DNA of 6,551 nucleotides from JACDAL01 sp035646635 (GTDB lineage: Bacteria; Actinomycetota; CADDZG01; WHSQ01). Made by a program: the position numbers and the translations under genes. Shown piece by piece: positions 4,955-6,551 of this stretch (the stretch's first letter is position 1; each line of letters begins with the position of its first letter). The notes beneath the pieces are model-generated. The model had not been told where the DNA came from. It ran no database searches and saw nothing but the letters and a program-made list of their open reading frames with translations. The stretch spans positions 1 to 6,551 of the forward strand of contig DASRPA010000135.1 in assembly GCA_035646635.1 (NCBI GenBank). The letters are read 5' to 3'.

Positions 4955-6403
4955 TTGCGCTTCCTCGCCCGGCTGGGTCTCGCCGTTGCCGTCTTCGCCC
5001 TGTTTCCTTCGCTCCCGTCCCGGCCTGCGCCCGAAGCCGCAGCGGCCTCGAGGGCGGAGGCTTCGGACGCCCGCATCCAATTAGAGTTCCGGGCCGGAAG
5101 CTCGGTTCGGCTGCGTGGAGGGGACCTCGTCTCGGACTCCGCCGACCTATCCGCCCTCCACGGGATCCTCGGCCCCCTGCCCGATCTGCGAATCGAGCGC
5201 CTCTTCTCGACCCAGGAGAGAGAGCTGGACCGGCGCCGGGGACAGATTGCGGCTCGCTCGGGGCGGACCCAGCCAAATCTAAACCTCTACTTTAGGTTTA
5301 CTTTAGGTCATCCCGCGGACGTGGAGCGCCTGCTCGAGTCCCTCAGCTCCCTCGAGATCGTCGAGACCGCGTACCGCGAGCCGGAGCCGGCTCCGCCCCC
5401 GGCGACCCCCAGCTTTGTGGCGCAGCAGGGCTACCGCGGCCCTGCTCCGGCGGGCATCGACGCCGTTGCAGCAGGGGCTACGGCCGCCGGATTGGGCGCC
5501 AAGGTCAGGCTCGCCGATGTCGAGTACGGGTGGAACCTCTTGCACGAAGACCTCGAGCGAGTCCGGGCGAGGGCGCTGCGGATCAACAACGGCTCCTTCT
5601 GCGACCCCTTCCTCGGCGACGACCACGGCACCGCAGTCCTGGGAGAGCTGGCCGCAGACCGCGACACGACCGGGGTCACGGGGCTGGTCCCGCGCGCTGC
5701 GCTGACGCTCGTGAACTCGGCCGTGGACCAGGCCGGAGCTTGTGTGTGGAACCTGGCCAATGCGATCAACCTCGCCCACGGAAACCTCGACGCCGGGGAC
5801 GTCCTCCTGGTCGAGCAACAGGCGCGCAGCCCGTCAGGCTTCGTCCCGGTGGAATGGCTGCCGGCCGTTTACGACGCCATCTTCTCGGCGACCTCAGACG
5901 GAATCATCGTCGTCGAGCCCGCCGGTAACGGCGGCCAGGATCTCGACGGCCCTGAGTATGGGAGCCCATTTCCACGCGGCCTGCCCGATTCCGGTGCGAT
6001 CGTTGTGGGGGCCGGAGGCGCGCCGGCCTGCGAGTCGTGGCCGGGAGCGCCGCGCGCCCGTATCGACTTCTCGAGCTTTGGGAGCCGCGTCGACCTCCAG
6101 GGGTGGGGGGAGTGCGTGGTGACGACCGGCTACGGCGACCTCTTCGGCGGGACACGCAACACCTTTTACGCCCGGGGCTTTGCGGGCACCTCGAGCGCGG
6201 CCGCCATGGTGGCCGCCGCGGCGGCCTCTCTATCCAGCGTCACCGAAGCCCGGACGGGCGAGCACCTCACTTCGCGCCGAGCCCGCTCCATTCTGGAGAG
6301 CACCGGAAGCGCCCAAGACCTCTCCGTCTCCGGGCAGATCGGTCCCCTGCCTAACCTCCGCGCCGCCCTGGCTGCGGTGGCGGTGCGGGCCTCAACAAAG
6401 TAG
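4955..6403 (+). CDS. Secreted subtilisin-family serine protease (S8)
   Basis: A 482-residue exported protease. Residues 1-31 form a Sec signal peptide (MRFLAR, hydrophobic LGLAVAVFALF, then an alanine-rich likely cleavage site near EAAAA). Residues ~38-142 look like an inhibitory propeptide, followed by a proline-rich linker (PEPAPPPATP). The catalytic domain has Asp188 (VRLADVEYGW), His224 (DDHGTAVLG), oxyanion Asn325 (VEPAGNGG) and the nucleophile Ser413 (GTSSAAAMVA). The family's usual proline two to three residues after the Ser-Xaa-Ala is alanine here. The DVEYGWNLLHEDL and GDVLLVEQQ patterns resemble the subtilase subgroup that I know as Peptidases_S8_11. Four cysteines (216, 263, 359, 387) could form two disulfides outside the cell. 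No anchor or extra C-terminal domain is present, so the enzyme should be released. TTG 4955 is the only start that gives the signal peptide. Confidence 0.9.
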   Translation: MRFLARLGLAVAVFALFPSLPSRPAPEAAAASRAEASDARIQLEFRAGSSVRLRGGDLVSDSADLSALHGILGPLPDLRIERLFSTQERELDRRRGQIAARSGRTQPNLNLYFRFTLGHPADVERLLESLSSLEIVETAYREPEPAPPPATPSFVAQQGYRGPAPAGIDAVAAGATAAGLGAKVRLADVEYGWNLLHEDLERVRARALRINNGSFCDPFLGDDHGTAVLGELAADRDTTGVTGLVPRAALTLVNSAVDQAGACVWNLANAINLAHGNLDAGDVLLVEQQARSPSGFVPVEWLPAVYDAIFSATSDGIIVVEPAGNGGQDLDGPEYGSPFPRGLPDSGAIVVGAGGAPACESWPGAPRARIDFSSFGSRVDLQGWGECVVTTGYGDLFGGTRNTFYARGFAGTSSAAAMVAAAAASLSSVTEARTGEHLTSRRARSILESTGSAQDLSVSGQIGPLPNLRAALAAVAVRASTK

Positions 6404-6409
6404 TCGATC

Positions 6410-6465
6410 GCGCGCAACGCGCGCCTGAGTACCAGACTGGTACTGCAGCGCGCCTTCAGCGCGTT
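6410..6465 (+). terminator. Three successive hairpins after the protease gene
   Basis: Hairpin 1 is GCGCGC (6410-6415) with GCGCGC (6419-6424). Hairpin 2 is AGTACCA (6428-6434) with TGGTACT (6438-6444) around GAC. Hairpin 3 is AGCGCGC (6447-6453) with GCGCGTT (6459-6465, one G-T pair) around CTTCA, running into TTTG. Hairpin 3 plus its short T-run is the best intrinsic-terminator candidate in the window. It sits between converging genes and may serve both. Confidence 0.55.
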
Positions 6466-6483
6466 TGACTCCCCCCTTGGTTC

Positions 6484-6551
6484 TCAAAGTTTGCCGCTCG
6501 GCCCCCTGCTCAGGTAGCGGCCCCACCCCGGCTCCCCCACGGGCTCGCCGG
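6484..6551 (-). CDS. Possible 3' end of a converging gene, truncated by the window
   Basis: On the minus strand one frame reads GEPVGEPGWGRYLSRGPSGKL and then TGA (6486-6484). Nearly all codons end in G or C, as expected for coding sequence here, and it sits just beyond the shared hairpin cluster. At 21 codons it is too short to identify, and GC-rich noncoding DNA can look similar. Confidence 0.35.
   Translation of the reverse strand, partial: GEPVGEPGWGRYLSRGPSGKL

Noticed and set aside
4815..5276. Minus-strand open frame overlapping the protease start, ending in a plausible-looking charged stretch near 4815-4950
   Set aside because: Most of it is the antisense of the protease signal peptide and propeptide. 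It has no usable start near the charged part and no ribosome site. I considered it as an N-terminal extension of the membrane protein, but that would need another frameshift and has no support.

Overview
This is a GC-rich bacterial window. The high G+C at third codon positions, GTG/TTG starts, several apparently leaderless genes and the protein families present suggest an actinomycete-like or Chloroflexota-like chromosome. That placement is an inference; there is no rRNA or other marker gene to fix it.

Layout, left to right. (1) 1-308, plus: the C-terminal end of a carbamoyltransferase cut by the window edge, followed after 25 bp by an MFS exporter-like gene (334-1488), probably one operon. 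(2) 1547-2174, plus: a complete, intact HigB-HigA (GraT-type) toxin-antitoxin operon with a recognisable promoter and a 15-bp inverted repeat inside it. (3) 2204-3250: a scar region. A 61/60-bp direct repeat (2207-2267 and 3191-3250) brackets a broken ribbon-helix-helix/PIN-domain toxin-antitoxin pair on the minus strand. Both genes of this pair carry frameshifts. The left repeat copy is a leftover C-terminus of the ammonia-lyase gene that lies to the right. (4) 3181-4281, minus: an intact PLP-dependent diaminopropionate ammonia-lyase-like enzyme. (5) 4364-4851, minus: a small membrane protein gene that seems to be split by one frameshift. (6) 4955-6403, plus: a complete secreted subtilisin-family (S8) protease with signal peptide, propeptide and all catalytic residues. 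A cluster of hairpins follows at 6410-6465. (7) 6484-6551, minus: possibly the 3' end of a converging gene.

How the genes may relate. A carbamoyltransferase without the usual ornithine-binding loop occurs in the same window as a diaminopropionate ammonia-lyase. This recalls the ygeW-ygeX pairing of enterobacteria, so the core may be an amino-acid catabolic neighbourhood with its own transporter. The toxin-antitoxin material has been inserted into it and partly decayed. I did not find a convincing new multi-gene system. The most informative signals are the decayed TA island with its flanking gene-end duplication, and the recurrent -10-box-next-to-start architecture.
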